Shown: positions 42,951-53,930, counted from the stretch's first letter. The stretch is 64,000 bases of DNA from Symsagittifera roscoffensis (GCF_963678635.1 NC_087062.1:67939415-68003414); one strand, 5' to 3'. Notes: generated from the sequence alone by a model not told the origin. Numbers and translations are program-made.

Positions 42951-43870
42951 TCCCCAGGTATGTGGATGACATTGTTAGAAAGTCAGAGGGGAGCCGAGTT
43001 GTCTTCTCGATGCCGCCAATTCTCTTCATCCAAATCTGCAGTTCACTTTAGAGAAAACTAGTTCGGAGGAGAATTTGCCGTTCCTGGATTTGAACATAAA
43101 TGTATCGCAGGGTAGGCTGGTAACTTGCAGTTGGTATCAAAAACCAATGGATACAGGGACTATACTGAACTATAGAAGCTGTGTTTCAACTCAGTATAAG
43201 CGTAGTGTTATCGAAGGTACTGTACAGAGGTTTTTTAGGAGTACATCTAGCTGGGAGCAATTTGATAAGGCTATGGAAACTAATAGGGCGCAATGGCTGA
43301 CAAATCAGTACCCTGAAAAATGGTCCGCAAAGGTGGCTTCAGACGCCTTGTGCAAGATCATCGAGGGTAAGGGCAGGCCGCTAGATAGTGAGCGGTGTTT
43401 GTCAATTCAATCACCAAAGGATGTGAAGTCCCCAATGCTGATGGTGCAATATAGAGGTAACCGGAGCCAATATTTTGCTAACAGGTTACGAAAATTAACT
43501 AACGTTCAATTGGTTTTCACCACAAGAAAATTAGAATCATGTTTTCCATCACTGAAGTCAGCATTTTCTAATGACCTCATTTTAAGAGTGGTTTATAAAT
43601 TTTCATGTAGTGGATGCACTTCCAACTATGGCGGACAAACTGTTCGACATTTGGCCACTAGAATTGAGGAACATAAGAAAGCAGACTCACCAGTAGGCCT
43701 CCACCTTCAGCAATGACAACTTGAGGGAAATAGCGCTCATCTTAGTTGGGAAATTATAGATAGGTCAAACAACCAAATAAAATTGTTAACACTAGAAGCA
43801 ATACATATCAGGAAAGAGAAACCGGGCTTGAACACGCGCGATGAGTTTAGGAGCAGGGAAATAACGTTGA
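42951..43870 (+). pseudogene. Penelope RT motif C, thumb and GIY-YIG-like endonuclease
   Basis: YVDDI at 42959-42973 is RT motif C. After a frameshift, LPFLDLNINV and WYQKPMDTGTILNYRS are the post-RT block common to Penelope. The C-terminal VVYKFSCSGCTSNYGGQTVR, with a following RIEEHK, is the GIY-YIG-type endonuclease with a CxxC linker, and LEAIHIRKEKPGLNTR is its last conserved part, in frame after a TGA at 43714. The element ends REITLKF. Confidence 0.88.
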
Positions 43871-43876
43871 AATTTT

Positions 43877-44203
43877 AGTCCCAAAATATTTTTCGTTTTT
43901 TATTTAAAACGTACATGTCTAAATCGAAATTATGACTCAGTAACTTCAAGACAAATTAATTTTAAAATGTTTGATTAATTTTAGAGGTTACAAGTATTTT
44001 AATTTTAATTGTAATTTAGAGGTCAACTGTGATTGGCTAATTTTTTAACATGATGGTTTAGAACCAAATTGTACGTGAATTACTGTAAATAACATTTGTA
44101 AATTGATGTTTTATCGTCACTTAGATTAGTTTATTGTAAAAATCCTGACGATGCACATAGTTGCAAAAATTTTTCAAGTTTTACTTTTTGGCAAAAGTTT
44201 CTT
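43877..44203 (+). repeat. Penelope pseudo-LTR, right copy
   Basis: The same sequence as the left copy, beginning AGTCCCAAAATATTTTTCG directly after the last codons of the coding region and ending near TTTTTGGCAAAAGTTTC. Confidence 0.9.
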
Positions 44204-44960
44204 GTATTCGTTGAAAGAGACGAGGTGAACGATACAAATTGGAATAGCAATTGAAATTATTGTTGGAAGACCGTTCCGAGTTGTAAGGATTGTCCTGTTA
44301 CAATCGTTACAAGGCAATTCACGAGAACCAGGAAGGGTGTTGGGACGACGTGTTCAGACTTCCGGAAAGAAATAAGGACGTTATTTCCCCGGATTCCAGA
44401 ATCCGGAGCGGTCTCGGGAGAGAACTTGAACATTATTTTAAAAAACCTTTAGCTTCCTGGAGATGTTTTGAATCGAATTAAAAACATGCAATTTGTTTTC
44501 AAATTATGAGAAGCTAGGAATTGAGGGAAAGGGTTGATCCATCTTCGATGGGAATGATGATTTTTATCCACTGAACAAAAACATTGGTAATATAACAAAT
44601 AAGTAGTAGCCCTGTTTTTAGGAGTGACCTCGTGGTCTGGGGATACTGAGACCCAGCCATGAGTTCACTGTTTTTGCATGTAAATTAGTTGATTAGAGCG
44701 TTCCGATCGAAGCCGGAAACAGTAAATTTTTTTGTCGACCCGATGTTAGAAAGACCACCAAAAGAACTGGCTTTGGCAGAGACGGTGAAAAGCACGTAGA
44801 GCTGTGTTTAGACGCTAGCCAGTCGTTTTAGAACCTAGCTTTATTTTCCGTCGATATGTATTCCCGGGCGTATGTTACATTTAAATTAAATGAAACTCCT
44901 GAGTCCTTCTTCTGCTCCAATTTTTAATGAATAAATGTCTTCTCTTAGTCTTTTAATCAA
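44204..44960. other. Spacer, no recognised gene
   Basis: Mixed-composition sequence. A short frame (44290-44481) has protein-like composition (GCWDDVFRLPERNKDV) but no family I recognise. It may belong to a retroelement 5' or 3' end. Confidence 0.3.
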
Positions 44961-44963
44961 TAA

Positions 44964-45480
44964 ATGCGAAAGAAGTTTTTTCCACATCAGCTCAAACTGG
45001 CAATTATTACCCCTTTACTTACACAGGAATGCACTGAAGATGCAGTAAATTACAGACCAATATCAATTGCTCCGGTCATGACAAAAGTAATTGAAAAATT
45101 AAAAGAAAATCATATTACGGAATATCTTAGTCAAAATAATTTTCGTAATCTTACTCAATTCGGTTTCAGGAAAAATTATTCAACCAAGGATACTCTTGTA
45201 TAATTGACCGAAACAATTTGAGCCAAAATGATGAAGATGAAATTTTAACAGCCGCACCTCTAGACTTATCGAAAGCCTTGGACTCATTAGATCATGAACT
45301 TTTACTTAGAAAACCTAAAATACAGGTTTCGAGAGGTCTTCCCTTGATCTTATAAAAAGAAATTTAGCTAACAGCTATCATAAGATTTTGATAACAGATG
45401 CTGGATCCAATTGAATTGTAGTAAGTAAAGGCGTGCCACAAGAACCATTCTAGGGCCTCTTCTTTTAAATCTATATAGTA
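44964..45480 (+). pseudogene. LINE reverse transcriptase fragment
   Basis: The first frame has KLAIITPLL, VNYRPISIAPVMTKVIEK and QFGFRKNYSTKDTLV. After stops, LDLSKALDSLDHELLLRK (motif A) and GVPQEPFLGPLLLNLYI (motif B) follow in other frames. It is a jockey/CR1-type RT on the strand opposite to the LINE at 35-39 kb, so a separate insertion. Motif C and the ends are missing. Confidence 0.82.
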
Positions 45481-45499
45481 CCGTCCGATAAAATCTAAC

Positions 45500-46160
45500 G
45501 GTATACTTAAGGTTCCTACCCTGTTTTTAACGGCGTTCGCGTGTTTTAGGTATTTTGAGACATGACCATGGGGCGTTCTTATTTCTAGAGTGGGGAGTAT
45601 TTTGGTGTAAGTAGCCTTTATGCTGTAACACGGTTTGTAGTCTCATGTCGCAAGACAACCGAATTGGCTCCAACCACATGAGGTAGAAAAACACAAGAGA
45701 TAGTGTCCCTGACTCTTGAGCCAATGGTTATAGGGCCTATTTCTCTTAGCCTCATATGTGACTTAATTAGGCGACTGTTACATAGTGATTTTATGGCACT
45801 CCTGGGTATCTTACGACATCACGACTTCAGGATCGAACCCCTTTGACACAGCTCCGGGCTACATGCCCATTCTAGAGTACCAATGGTACGGTTCAATGGG
45901 AAAGTATTCACCTTCTGATTGTACCGTGAGTAGCTATCGGTTGTAGCTTTTTAAGAAAAATGGATGAAATTTCCCGGCGCGCTTTCTGAAACGAGGCCTA
46001 GCTAACCGAGTAAGGGGCCACTAGGGGGACAAAAAACGGGTAAAAGACAAAAAGCGAAGCAAAAATCGAAAAAGATTAAAAATAGTAACAAAAGAAGGAA
46101 AAAATATAAAAAATGACAGTGGCTTTGATTTCCAGGTTAGGTGGATCAAGCCTGTTGCTT
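45500..46160. other. Start of the GC-richer cluster; no gene recognised
   Basis: The base composition changes here from strongly AT-rich to near balanced. No domain recognised in any frame. It might be the 5' leader or LTR region of the gypsy-like element, but I found no second copy in the window. Confidence 0.35.
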
Positions 46161-46164
46161 ATTA

Positions 46165-46500
46165 AAATAGTATGCCTATACTGGTTTCAAATAAGACCGA
46201 TCGTCTCGATCAAATCAGCAACGTTGAACAGGTGCCCGGGTTTGGGGCGTTGAAAGGGTTTTCAGATAGCCTTGCAACCTCAGCAGACCACTGGGAGAAT
46301 TGACTGGAACTGCTAGTGGGAATGTGGTTCTCAACACTGAAACCTGAAAGACAGAGGACACGCGGTTGGGAGGGGGATACCAGTAGCGTGATCAAAGCAG
46401 CACAGCAGTGAGAAGGGATTACAAGGTTGTTCTGCCTGGTCAAACGGGTATCGTTAAAATCCACTTTGTACCATAGAAGGTAGGTGTAAAAGTGAATAAG
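46165..46500 (+). pseudogene. Decayed coding fragment of gypsy-like family
   Basis: A plus-strand frame with protein-like sequence (VEQVPGFGALKGFSDSLATS, then LLVGMWFSTLKPERQRTRGW and SSVIKAAQQ) broken by TGA at about 46301 and another TGA near 46410. It does not match a named domain. Its position 5' of the gag region suggests it belongs to the same element. Confidence 0.35.
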
Positions 46501-47317
46501 CCAGTCCTCACCGTTTTGAGGAAACGTTTTTGCTTGAGCAGAGTCTGGAAACAGGTTCTACGGACTTTCACTCGAGAGATTCAGCACCCATGGTGCTTAG
46601 GGTAATTTTCGGCTTAAGTGCGGGGCTAGATAGGGGGGAGGTTAGCAGGGGGGCTGGTTAAGATAGAGATTGGTGGTTGAAATTTGTAAAAAGGGGGCTT
46701 TCCTGCAGTAACTAAACAATCGATATCGCCATTTTAATTACATTAGAACAACCTAGTTAAAGATTCACAACAAGAGTAGCAACGCCAAGGTATTCGATAG
46801 TAAACTCAAATTAAGGTAGGTAATTTGGCCGGATCGGGTGCGAGATCGGAAATAGACAGTTTTTGGAAACCATTAGATGAAAATCTCATACGACCGCTAG
46901 TTGGGGGGAGCAAAAGCGCGTGACAGTCAGATACCAGACAATTTTTTTGACGGTACCATTGTCGCCCTTGTATTTTAGGTATACTCATTTTTCTTGTTTT
47001 TATTACTTTTCTCAATTGACTTTTACTGTTTTTGGTTTTGACTGTTACTGAATTTTAGTGAAACAACAATCATAAAACAAGGTTAAAAACAAGTCGTATT
47101 TCGACTTGCATTGGATCCAGAAAACAAAGGTAATTTTCAGGGGACTCAGAAAATTTTGGTTAACAGAATTGGATTTTTGGGAAATTAGTACTAGAGGTGT
47201 TACTGGGATAGTGGATTGTACATCCCAGCACTTGAAATATGGGGCAGCGAAGTTCTTCACGCGAATCCGGAAGTGGCCAAACACGTGATCTACGGCAGTG
47301 GAAACGGTACAAGAGTC

Positions 47318-47800
47318 TTTGTGCCAGTCCTGGGATAGTGATCTAAGATTCCCTACACTTGAGTCCTGGGATAGTGATCTAAGGGTCCCAACACTTGAGC
47401 GAAGGGTCCCAACACTTGAGCGAAAGGTCCCAAGACTTTACCGAAAGGTCTTAACACTTTATCGAAGGTCCAAAGACTTTACCGAAGGGTTTTAACACTT
47501 TATCGAATGGTCCCAAAACTTTCTCGAAGGGTCCCAAGAGTTTCTCGAAGGGTCCCAAGAGTTTCTCGAAGGGTCCCAACACTTGAGCGAAGGGTGCCAT
47601 CACTTGTGCGAAGGGTCCCAACACTTTAACGAAGGGTCCCAACACTTGAGCGAAGGGTCCCAACACTTGAGCGGAGGTTCCAACACTTTATCGAATGGTC
47701 CCAAGACTTTTTCGAAGGGTCCCAAGACTCTACCGAGAGGTCCCAACACTTTGAACGAAGGGTCCCAACACTTGAGTGAAGAGTCCCAATATCTAAAGTG
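47318..47800 (+). repeat. 21-bp minisatellite in frame with a gag-like ORF
   Basis: About 20 copies of a 21-bp unit near GGGTCCCAACACTTGAGCGA, with variants (ACTTTATCGAA, AGTTTCTCGAA, ACTTTACCGAA). As 21 is seven codons, the plus strand reads a heptapeptide repeat of the type SEGSQHL in one frame, which stays open into the following gag-like sequence. Confidence 0.95.
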
Positions 47801-47805
47801 CGTGG

Positions 47806-48660
47806 TAGCAAAGAAGGAAGAGAAGCGTGATACCGCAGATAAAATCTTTGAAATACTGTTGAATCCATTTGGATCAGGCATGAAAGTTCGTCAAGCAATG
47901 ATGAGATTTAAAAAACAAGACAAAGAGATGACGAAACAATCGACCGATTTCTGCATGATCTGGAGAGCTTGAGGAGAAGAAGCGATCCAGAGGAATCGAC
48001 TAACAGTAGAAACTTTAGCATCGCTTCAAAGGTTATCGACGGGGTGAAAAGTGACGACTTGAGAACGATGTTGGCAACGTATTAAACACTATCGAAAGAT
48101 AACGCACCGACCCCAGAGGAGATGAGACAGAAATCAAGAGAGTATATGTTAATGAAACCAAAGAAGTATTCGTTTTCGGAAAGCAGAAACATGCAAGGGG
48201 GAGGCTAAATACAAAGGTCAACATGGGTTAAGTCCAGAGATGACATGGACAAACGAAGGTAACGAGCGAATTGTGAATCGGCGGATCACCTTGTTGCGGA
48301 TTGCACAACATACAAACAGGGCATGAAGACATAAGCCAAACGGAAGAAGACATGACACAAACGGAAGAACACGAGTTTTACAGTGTTTTAATCATCAAAA
48401 TAGGCGCGAGGTGTTTTTTCTGCAATCAAGATGGACTGTCCCCTGTTTTCGAACGCAGTGAAGAATCAGAGTCACCCAAAACACAAGTTAGCACTAGCTG
48501 CGTTGCAAAACACCAGGAATAGACAAGCTGAAAATGACTTGCAGAACAAAAAGGCAGCGAGCGGTGAGTTATCAACAAAGACTGTAAAGGCCGTGACACA
48601 GTTTAGAGATGCTGGAGGGCCGAGAAAAGGGTCCAATAGAGATAAACTATGAGAAGGCAG
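47806..48660 (+). pseudogene. Gypsy-like gag, decayed, with zinc-knuckle remnants
   Basis: Downstream of the minisatellite the sequence reads KIFEILLNPFGSGMKVRQAM, then DLESLRRRSDPEES, KVIDGVKSDDLRTMLATY and EEMRQKSREYMLMKPKKYSF across stops, consistent with a capsid-type domain. CESADHLVADCTTYKQG near 48275 and ARCFFCNQD near 48405 are remnants of two CCHC knuckles; both lack one ligand. Confidence 0.6.
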
Positions 48661-49160
48661 CTGCAGAGGCTATCAACAGAGTGAAGCAAGAATTGGCAAC
48701 CAAAGAAAGTGAGCGACGGTTAAAACAGGCAATAGAAAGACAAAAGATGAATGAGACATTCTGGATGCCGAGACCAGAACCAGAGACCGCACATGCGCAG
48801 GCAGGCAGGAGTAATTGCAACACCTTGAAAATGGTGACCGGAAACCCTTCGGTATCACAAAGATTGGGGCAAGGATTATGTCCATAATCACAGTGGGTGG
48901 TCATGAAGTAACGAGGAACCTGCGTGAACCGAGTCATCAAACATTAATACGCATTGATGTTTATGCGGATTACTTACGCACCATAAGCCCAAAAACCCCC
49001 TCTTCTAGACCACTCAGGGCATTATTCACGAGAGGCGGGGGTAAATCAGTCAGGATACACAGCAAGTACACGGAAGCCTATGGTCCTCTTGAAGTTATGT
49101 TGAACATAGATGGAATCAACATCTCAACAAAAACGATGATACATTTGACAAAGATCTAGC
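48609..49160 (+). pseudogene. Gypsy-like linker before protease
   Basis: A charged, probably coiled-coil stretch (VKQELATKESERRLKQAIER) followed in another frame by ITVGGHEVTRNLREPSHQTL and YADYLRTISPK, YTEAYGPLEVMLNIDG. I recognise no domain. Its place between the knuckles and protease suggests a polyprotein linker. Confidence 0.5.
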
Positions 49161-49164
49161 TGGT

Positions 49165-49629
49165 CAAATCTATGAAGGTCGAGAAGAACTCAAAGTGAGA
49201 TCAATTGGGCATTGCGCCATGCTGGAAGAAGATGCCATGCACCTGGGTACGGAAGCAGACGTGTCTGCCCATGTGCTGGACATAAGCGGGAAGAAGACCC
49301 AACTACGAGGACTATTGGACTCAGGGACCGTCTTGAGTGTAATACCAATTGAAACATGAAAAAATATGGGGTTCGACAAAAATGACCTGATAGATTCAAG
49401 TTTACGGTTACCAGCAGCAAACATAGGGGTGTTGAAGCTTCAAGTCAGGACATCAATAATATCCTTAAATCTAGGGAAGCGCAAATTGCGGATGAGTTTC
49501 CTGGTGGTGGAGAATCTACATGAGTCTGACCAATTCATTTTAGGCAGAGATTTTATCAGGAATTTCGATGTAACAATTGATCTAGACAATGCGATGTTCA
49601 GGATTCGAAAGCCGAAAAGGAAGTACTAA
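49165..49629 (+). pseudogene. Gypsy-like aspartic protease
   Basis: The catalytic motif LRGLLDSGTVLSVIPIET starts near 49303; then one in-frame TGA where a Trp is expected, NMGFDKNDLI, and the C-terminal pattern FILGRDFIRNFDVTIDL. Both DSG and ILGRDF are hallmarks of retroviral-type pepsins. The premature TGA makes it a pseudogene as read. Confidence 0.82.
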
Positions 49630-49643
49630 TTAAGCCGATAAAT

Positions 49644-50260
49644 TTGATAATGGCGAATGAGAATAAGGCACCAGTTTTCTTGAGTAGGAGGGTAAAGTTG
49701 AACGCGAACGAGGCTGCAGTAGTGAGTTTAAGGATGAAGAACTGTAATGAACTAAGTGACCATAACAAGGATGTAGAGTACCGAATCCGAATAGTCAAAG
49801 TGTGCTGTTTTAGGAAAATCCTTCTTGATAACCAAGAGTGGCCTTTGCGTCAGTGTCTTGTTGAATACTCTTGATATACCAATCACAATTCAGAGGGGAA
49901 GGAAATTGGGATACGCTCTACCCGTGAAAACTAGATATGAAATGACTAAAAATGTGAAGTTCTTGATTGCCCCAACCGTAGGGACAAGATTTGTATCTCA
50001 AGCAGATTGAAGAAAATGAAAATATTCATCAAGTCTTGTGAAGTCACTTAAATCAGAGACAGATGATGGACTTTCGAGCTGTTCGAGTTTTCCAGAAAGA
50101 CCCACAACAGAGGAATTGGAAATGGATACACTGGTATTAGCAGTAATTGAACACTTTAGGGGAAAGGTAACAGACGACGAACAGCTTGAAGCCATCAAGG
50201 ACGTGCTAGATAGGAATCAGGATGTTTTTTCGAGACATTAAGCAGACATAGGGCGCTGTA
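49644..50260 (+). pseudogene. Gypsy-like protease-RT linker
   Basis: Frames read NENKAPVFLSRRVKLNANEA, then SVLLNTLDIPITIQRGRKLG YAL across a frameshift, and SETDDGLSSCSSFPERPTTE, ending NRNQDVFSRH just before the RT. Such a linker, ending with a phrase like DVFSRH(KADIG), precedes RT in many Ty3/gypsy elements. Confidence 0.7.
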
Positions 50261-51000
50261 ATTTTTTGAACAAGAAATAGAGCTAGAGAAATCGGCGGTA
50301 TCATACAGGGAGGGGGCGAGGTGCATGACCCCAGCCAATTGGATACATGTAGAAAAAAAACAGAGACCTTACTAGAGTATGACCTGATAGAACCGTCCAA
50401 ATCACCGTGGAGTAGTGATGGCCTAAGTATGAAGAGCGGCAGTGATGGCCTGACTTGAGTAGTAAAAGAAAGGGGATCAACTTAGATTTTGTTGTGACTT
50501 TCGATATCTGAATTCCGTCACGGTGAAGGATGACCATCCCATACCTTGAATAGATGATAGTCTTTCGAAATTATGAGACGCAAAAAAGTTTACAAGTCTT
50601 GATCTAGGGTCGGCTTTTTGGCAAGTACCACTAAGGAAACAAGACAGGGAGAAAACGGGATTTGCGTGCGAGCTGGGATTGCTCCAATGGAAAAGGATGC
50701 CCTTCGGACTTTGCAATGCGACAGCCACGCATTCTAGCGACTGATGGCACAAGCACTGAAAAGCGTGACAAAAAAAATTGGCTCATTGGTAATGTGTTAT
50801 GTGGATGACGTGGTGATTGAAATACCTACCCTGGAAGACCAAATCGAACGACTGGATGAGGTATTCGCTTGCATGAAGAGAGCAGGATTGAAATTCGAAG
50901 TGTGAGATTCTGAAGGACTCGATAAAAGACCTGGGGAGGATGGTAGATAAACATGGCATCCGACCAGAGCCTAACTTGGAAATCGCCAAAAATTGATCAC
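50260..51000 (+). pseudogene. Gypsy-like reverse transcriptase
   Basis: Recognisable RT pieces, broken by many stops: EYDLIEPSKSPWSS, TGFACELGLLQWKRMPFGLC (motif B region) and CYVDDVVIEIPTLEDQIERL (motif C, YVDD at 50798), followed by LDEVFACMKRAGLKFEV. Between 50400 and 50700 the frame changes several times. Several stops fall where Trp or Gln codons are usual. Confidence 0.85.
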
Positions 51001-51480
51001 CAGTTGATGAGCTTTTTGGGTTTTTGGGACAAAGTATACCCAATGCGGCACAAAGTCAAGAAGCTCACGTGGAAAAAGGCGGCAGAGGAGTCATTTCAAA
51101 GAATAGAGAAAGAACTGTGTGAAGCACTTATGCTAGGCATGCCAACAGAGAAAGGAATGTACATACTGGACACTGACGCATCGGTGATTGCGATCTCTGG
51201 CATACTCCGTCAGGATTAGGAGTGGAACGGGAAGACAGTCTTGAGACCAATAGTTTACGGGAGCAAATTCTTGAGTGACACGGAAATGAAGTACGGGGCA
51301 CCCAAAGTGGAGATGTTCGCGGTTATCACCTTTGTGGAAAAATACAGGGCAGATCTAGGCAGCGAACCCTTCAAACTACGGGTCGACAACAGGGCAATCA
51401 GTTGGTTGAAGACATACTCAATGAATCAGAGCTACATCGGGAGATGGATAGTGCGGTTGGATGGTCATTGAACATAGAAC
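50900..51480 (+). pseudogene. Gypsy-like connection and RNase H
   Basis: MVDKHGIRPEPNLEIAKN then TGA (usually Trp), LMSFLGFWDK, and MYILDTDASVIAISGILRQD with a TAG right after it, then VLRPIVYGSKFLSDTEMKYG, EMFAVITFVEKYR and LRVDNRAISWLKTYS. DTDAS and VDNRA hold the RNase H aspartates. This is classical Ty3/gypsy order directly after RT. Confidence 0.85.
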
Positions 51481-52348
51481 GAGGGACAAGCACCAGAATG
51501 CCGACAGCTTGGGCAAAAAGACGGAGTTCTACGAGCAGAGAGAGGCTGATAGGCCGGAGATCAAAGAAGGCTTTTCGTTTATGGACATGGAAACGTATGA
51601 TAGCCTACCGCTCACGAGATGTCTCGACAAGTCAGGCAAACCGATAGAGGGACATCCCGAATTATCCACTGAGCATCAAGGAAAAGCAATTCTGGAGAGA
51701 ACTTCTGGGATGCCGATGGAAATAATTATTAAGACAAAGATAGTAAAGGAGACGCTGAGGGCAAAAAGTTACGACCTCGACGAAATGGAGACAGGAAAGG
51801 AGACAGTAGGACAGGATATGAGAAGACTGCTTGAGAAACTGGCTGATGACAAACCCGTGGTCTCGAGCAGTGAAAATTACGGTCCGGAAGTCACCATAAT
51901 GAAAAGGTAAGAAACACATGGTGGGAACTCGATAAAAACCAGGGAACCAGAGAACAAGGAGGTTGTGCGATCACTAGTTGAGAGAATCCCGGAGTACATA
52001 CTCAGGCGAACCACGCTTCGAAGGAAGAGAGTGTCGTTTAAGGAGGGAGTTGAACATCTCAGACTAGATCAAGAGTCCGGGGAGTGGCCAAAACCAGAGA
52101 GGGATGGCGAAGAGGAAAGTTTGTCCGGGGAGTCGGAAGAATAGGACGAAGGTTCGAAGAAGAGTGATGATGAACAAGCTAGTCTCTGCTTGATACTAGC
52201 TGAAGAAAAAAGGAGGTATCACGAAAGGGAATTGCAAACTGATCTCTTGTCAGGGACAAACAATCTGGAGTATCATGACGTGAATGGAGGGGAAGAGCTT
52301 GAGATGATTGCAGTTTCAGGAAAACCTTTTAGGTAGCTATCATGCAAT
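51461..52348 (+). pseudogene. Acidic spacer after RNase H
   Basis: A 149-residue open frame begins IEHRTRDKHQNADSLGKKTE (the DKHxNADxLS region at the RNase H-integrase boundary), then runs into acidic, Ser- and Glu-rich sequence to about 52340. No integrase zinc-binding domain is recognised. The rest is low complexity. Confidence 0.6.
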
Positions 52349-52523
52349 ATTTTTGCCCGGGGAGTGGGAATAGGACTTACCCACACCGAAAAGTTGATGA
52401 TAAAGAAGCTCAGAAAAATGAAAGAGACTAACGGACTGACATGGATCAGGTAGAAGCCGAGCCTACCATCGGAAGAAATTTCACGACCAAGTTCGAGATA
52501 CCGAATGAGTACTCACGGTATGG
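52349..52523 (+). repeat. Block X, copy 1 (displaces integrase N-terminal half)
   Basis: About 175 bp that recurs at 53768-53930. Both encode a NIFARG block, THTEKLMIKKLR and ETNGLTWIR, end with the same TAG, and continue VEAEPTIGRNF or equivalent. Here block X is joined directly to the middle of the integrase. Confidence 0.9.
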
Positions 52524-52806
52524 TCGTCCGATGACCTTCCAATCTTATGATGGGAAAGCCTTCGTTGGGGAACTGACGAAAGAACTCATGAAAAGATCCC
52601 ACATTGCGCAGACACACTCGACGACCTACCAACCACAAACGAATGGACTAGTGGAGAGGCAGAACAGAACGCTAGTGAACATGCTCAGGGTATATTGCTC
52701 GAGGTATATGACAGACTGGGACAAATATCTGCCACAAGTGGTAGGGGCGTACAATAGCACGCAGCACTCAACAACGGGTATCAATCCCTTCACGATGTTA
52801 ACTGGC

Positions 52807-52842
<36 letters not shown>

Positions 52843-53361
52843 TAATGCCCCTGATTTTCTTCTATCCGTATTATGAAGGTAAAAAAACATCGCCTCAGGC
52901 ATATGCGAAGGAAACAGTTAGAAGACAACAAGAGTTGAATGAGCTGTGCAGGAGAAATAAAGCACAAGCACAGATGAGACAGTGGATTAAGTACGACAAA
53001 AAGATACTTCAGGCGAAGCCATATGATGTGGGACAATATGCCTGGGACAAAAAAGGTACTTAAAATGGAAAGGGCCGTTCATTATAACGGAAGTGCACCA
53101 GCAGGGTCGCGTCTATCGCTTGAGCCGAGGGCGTGCGGCGCATTACGAAAATCTGAAACCTCAGGTCCCGGAAGACTGGTGCGTACCAAGGAACACGGAA
53201 GGACTCGAGTATTTACTGGTGGAGCCAGCATGCGATGTAAATGAGAAAGGCATCAGGGAGAAGAATGATGGCAGCGAGAACATGAGTATGGATGACAACG
53301 AAAATATAGAAGCAGATTCGGACAAAGGATCTTTCGCAGAAGAGGGTTGGAATTATCCATA
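52524..53361 (+). pseudogene. Gypsy-like integrase, C-terminal half
   Basis: SYDGKAFVGELTKELMKRSH includes the second catalytic Asp, and HSTTYQPQTNGLVERQNRTL the catalytic Glu of the DDE core. The first Asp region and the zinc-binding domain are absent. A (GA)n run interrupts the frame after GINPFTMLTGRE. Downstream, GPFIITEVHQQGRVYRLSRG ends HYENLKPQ, the SH3-like C-terminal region typical of gypsy elements, followed by an acidic tail. Confidence 0.85.
52808..52842 (+). repeat. (GA)n microsatellite inside integrase
   Basis: A GA run of about 35 bp with one AA interruption, encoding RERERERE in the integrase frame and ending in TAA. Confidence 0.95.
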
Positions 53362-53690
53362 GCAAAGCGAGGTGCCGAAGTGGTCAGAACCACATATGCC
53401 CATGACGACGGAAACGAGAAAAGGCGAGCGCGAGAGAACAGGCATGAGGTACAACAAGTATGACAAAATACGGCCAGAAGAGCTAGGTGAAGAGATGGTG
53501 AAAGTGCGATCACACCTCATCAGAGAAAGAAATGGACCTAGAGCAGAGCGAGCTGGAAAGAAGGGAGAATTCAAACCTGATAATACTGGAGTGGATGCAT
53601 AATCTGGAGGCTGAAGAGAAGGAAGCGCAAAGTATCCAACAAGTCGACGTATCAGCAGGGAAGCATGTAAAGGCAGGGAACCCTTTGTTT
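53362..53690 (+). pseudogene. Gypsy-like linker after integrase
   Basis: Charged sequence with fragments of open frames (for example GERERTGMRYNKYDKIRPEE and NLIILEWMHNLEAEEKEAQ). No domain recognised. Confidence 0.45.
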
Positions 53691-53930
53691 GGTTGGACGA
53701 CGACAGACAGGTCAACGGACATAACACGTGACAAGTTGAGCCCCGCACCATCGACGGGGACGTCGGTAAATATTTTTGCCCGGGGAGCGGGGGTAGGATT
53801 TACCCACACCGAAAAGTTGATGATAAAGAAGCTCAGGGAAATGAGAGAGACTAATGGGCTGACATGGATCAGGTAGAAGCCGAGCCTACCATCGGAAGAA
53901 ATTTCTCCGAGATACCGAATGAGTACTCAG
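53691..53930 (+). pseudogene. Block X, copy 2 (polyprotein C-terminal region)
   Basis: The open frame 53532-53876 ends TTDRSTDITRDKLSPAPST, then VNIFARGAGVGFTHTEKLMI and ETNGLTWIR. From 53768 it is a second copy of block X. The domain is not one I can name. Confidence 0.7.

Larger units (their letters stand above)
40207..44203 (+). mobile_element. Penelope-like element between two pseudo-LTRs
   Basis: Direct repeats of about 330 bp (40207-40540 and 43877-44203) flank one RT plus GIY-YIG-type coding region on the plus strand, the classical Penelope layout in which partial tandem copies create pseudo-LTRs. The coding region carries stops and at least three frameshifts, so it is inactive. A zinc finger interrupts the RT between motifs B and C (listed separately). 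Confidence 0.9.

Noticed and set aside
44100-44200. Possible hammerhead ribozyme in both Penelope pseudo-LTRs (CTGACGA followed by a small stem TGCA...TGCA).
   Set aside because: Such ribozymes are known in Penelope pseudo-LTRs and the CTGACGA core is in both copies, but the GAAA core and a paired stem III with cleavage site are not found in either copy.
47451-47900. Open frames on the minus strand of the 21-bp minisatellite (repeats such as GPFAQVL and CWDPSLK).
   Set aside because: They arise because a 21-bp unit keeps all frames open; the plus-strand frame joins to gag-like sequence, the minus ones join to nothing.
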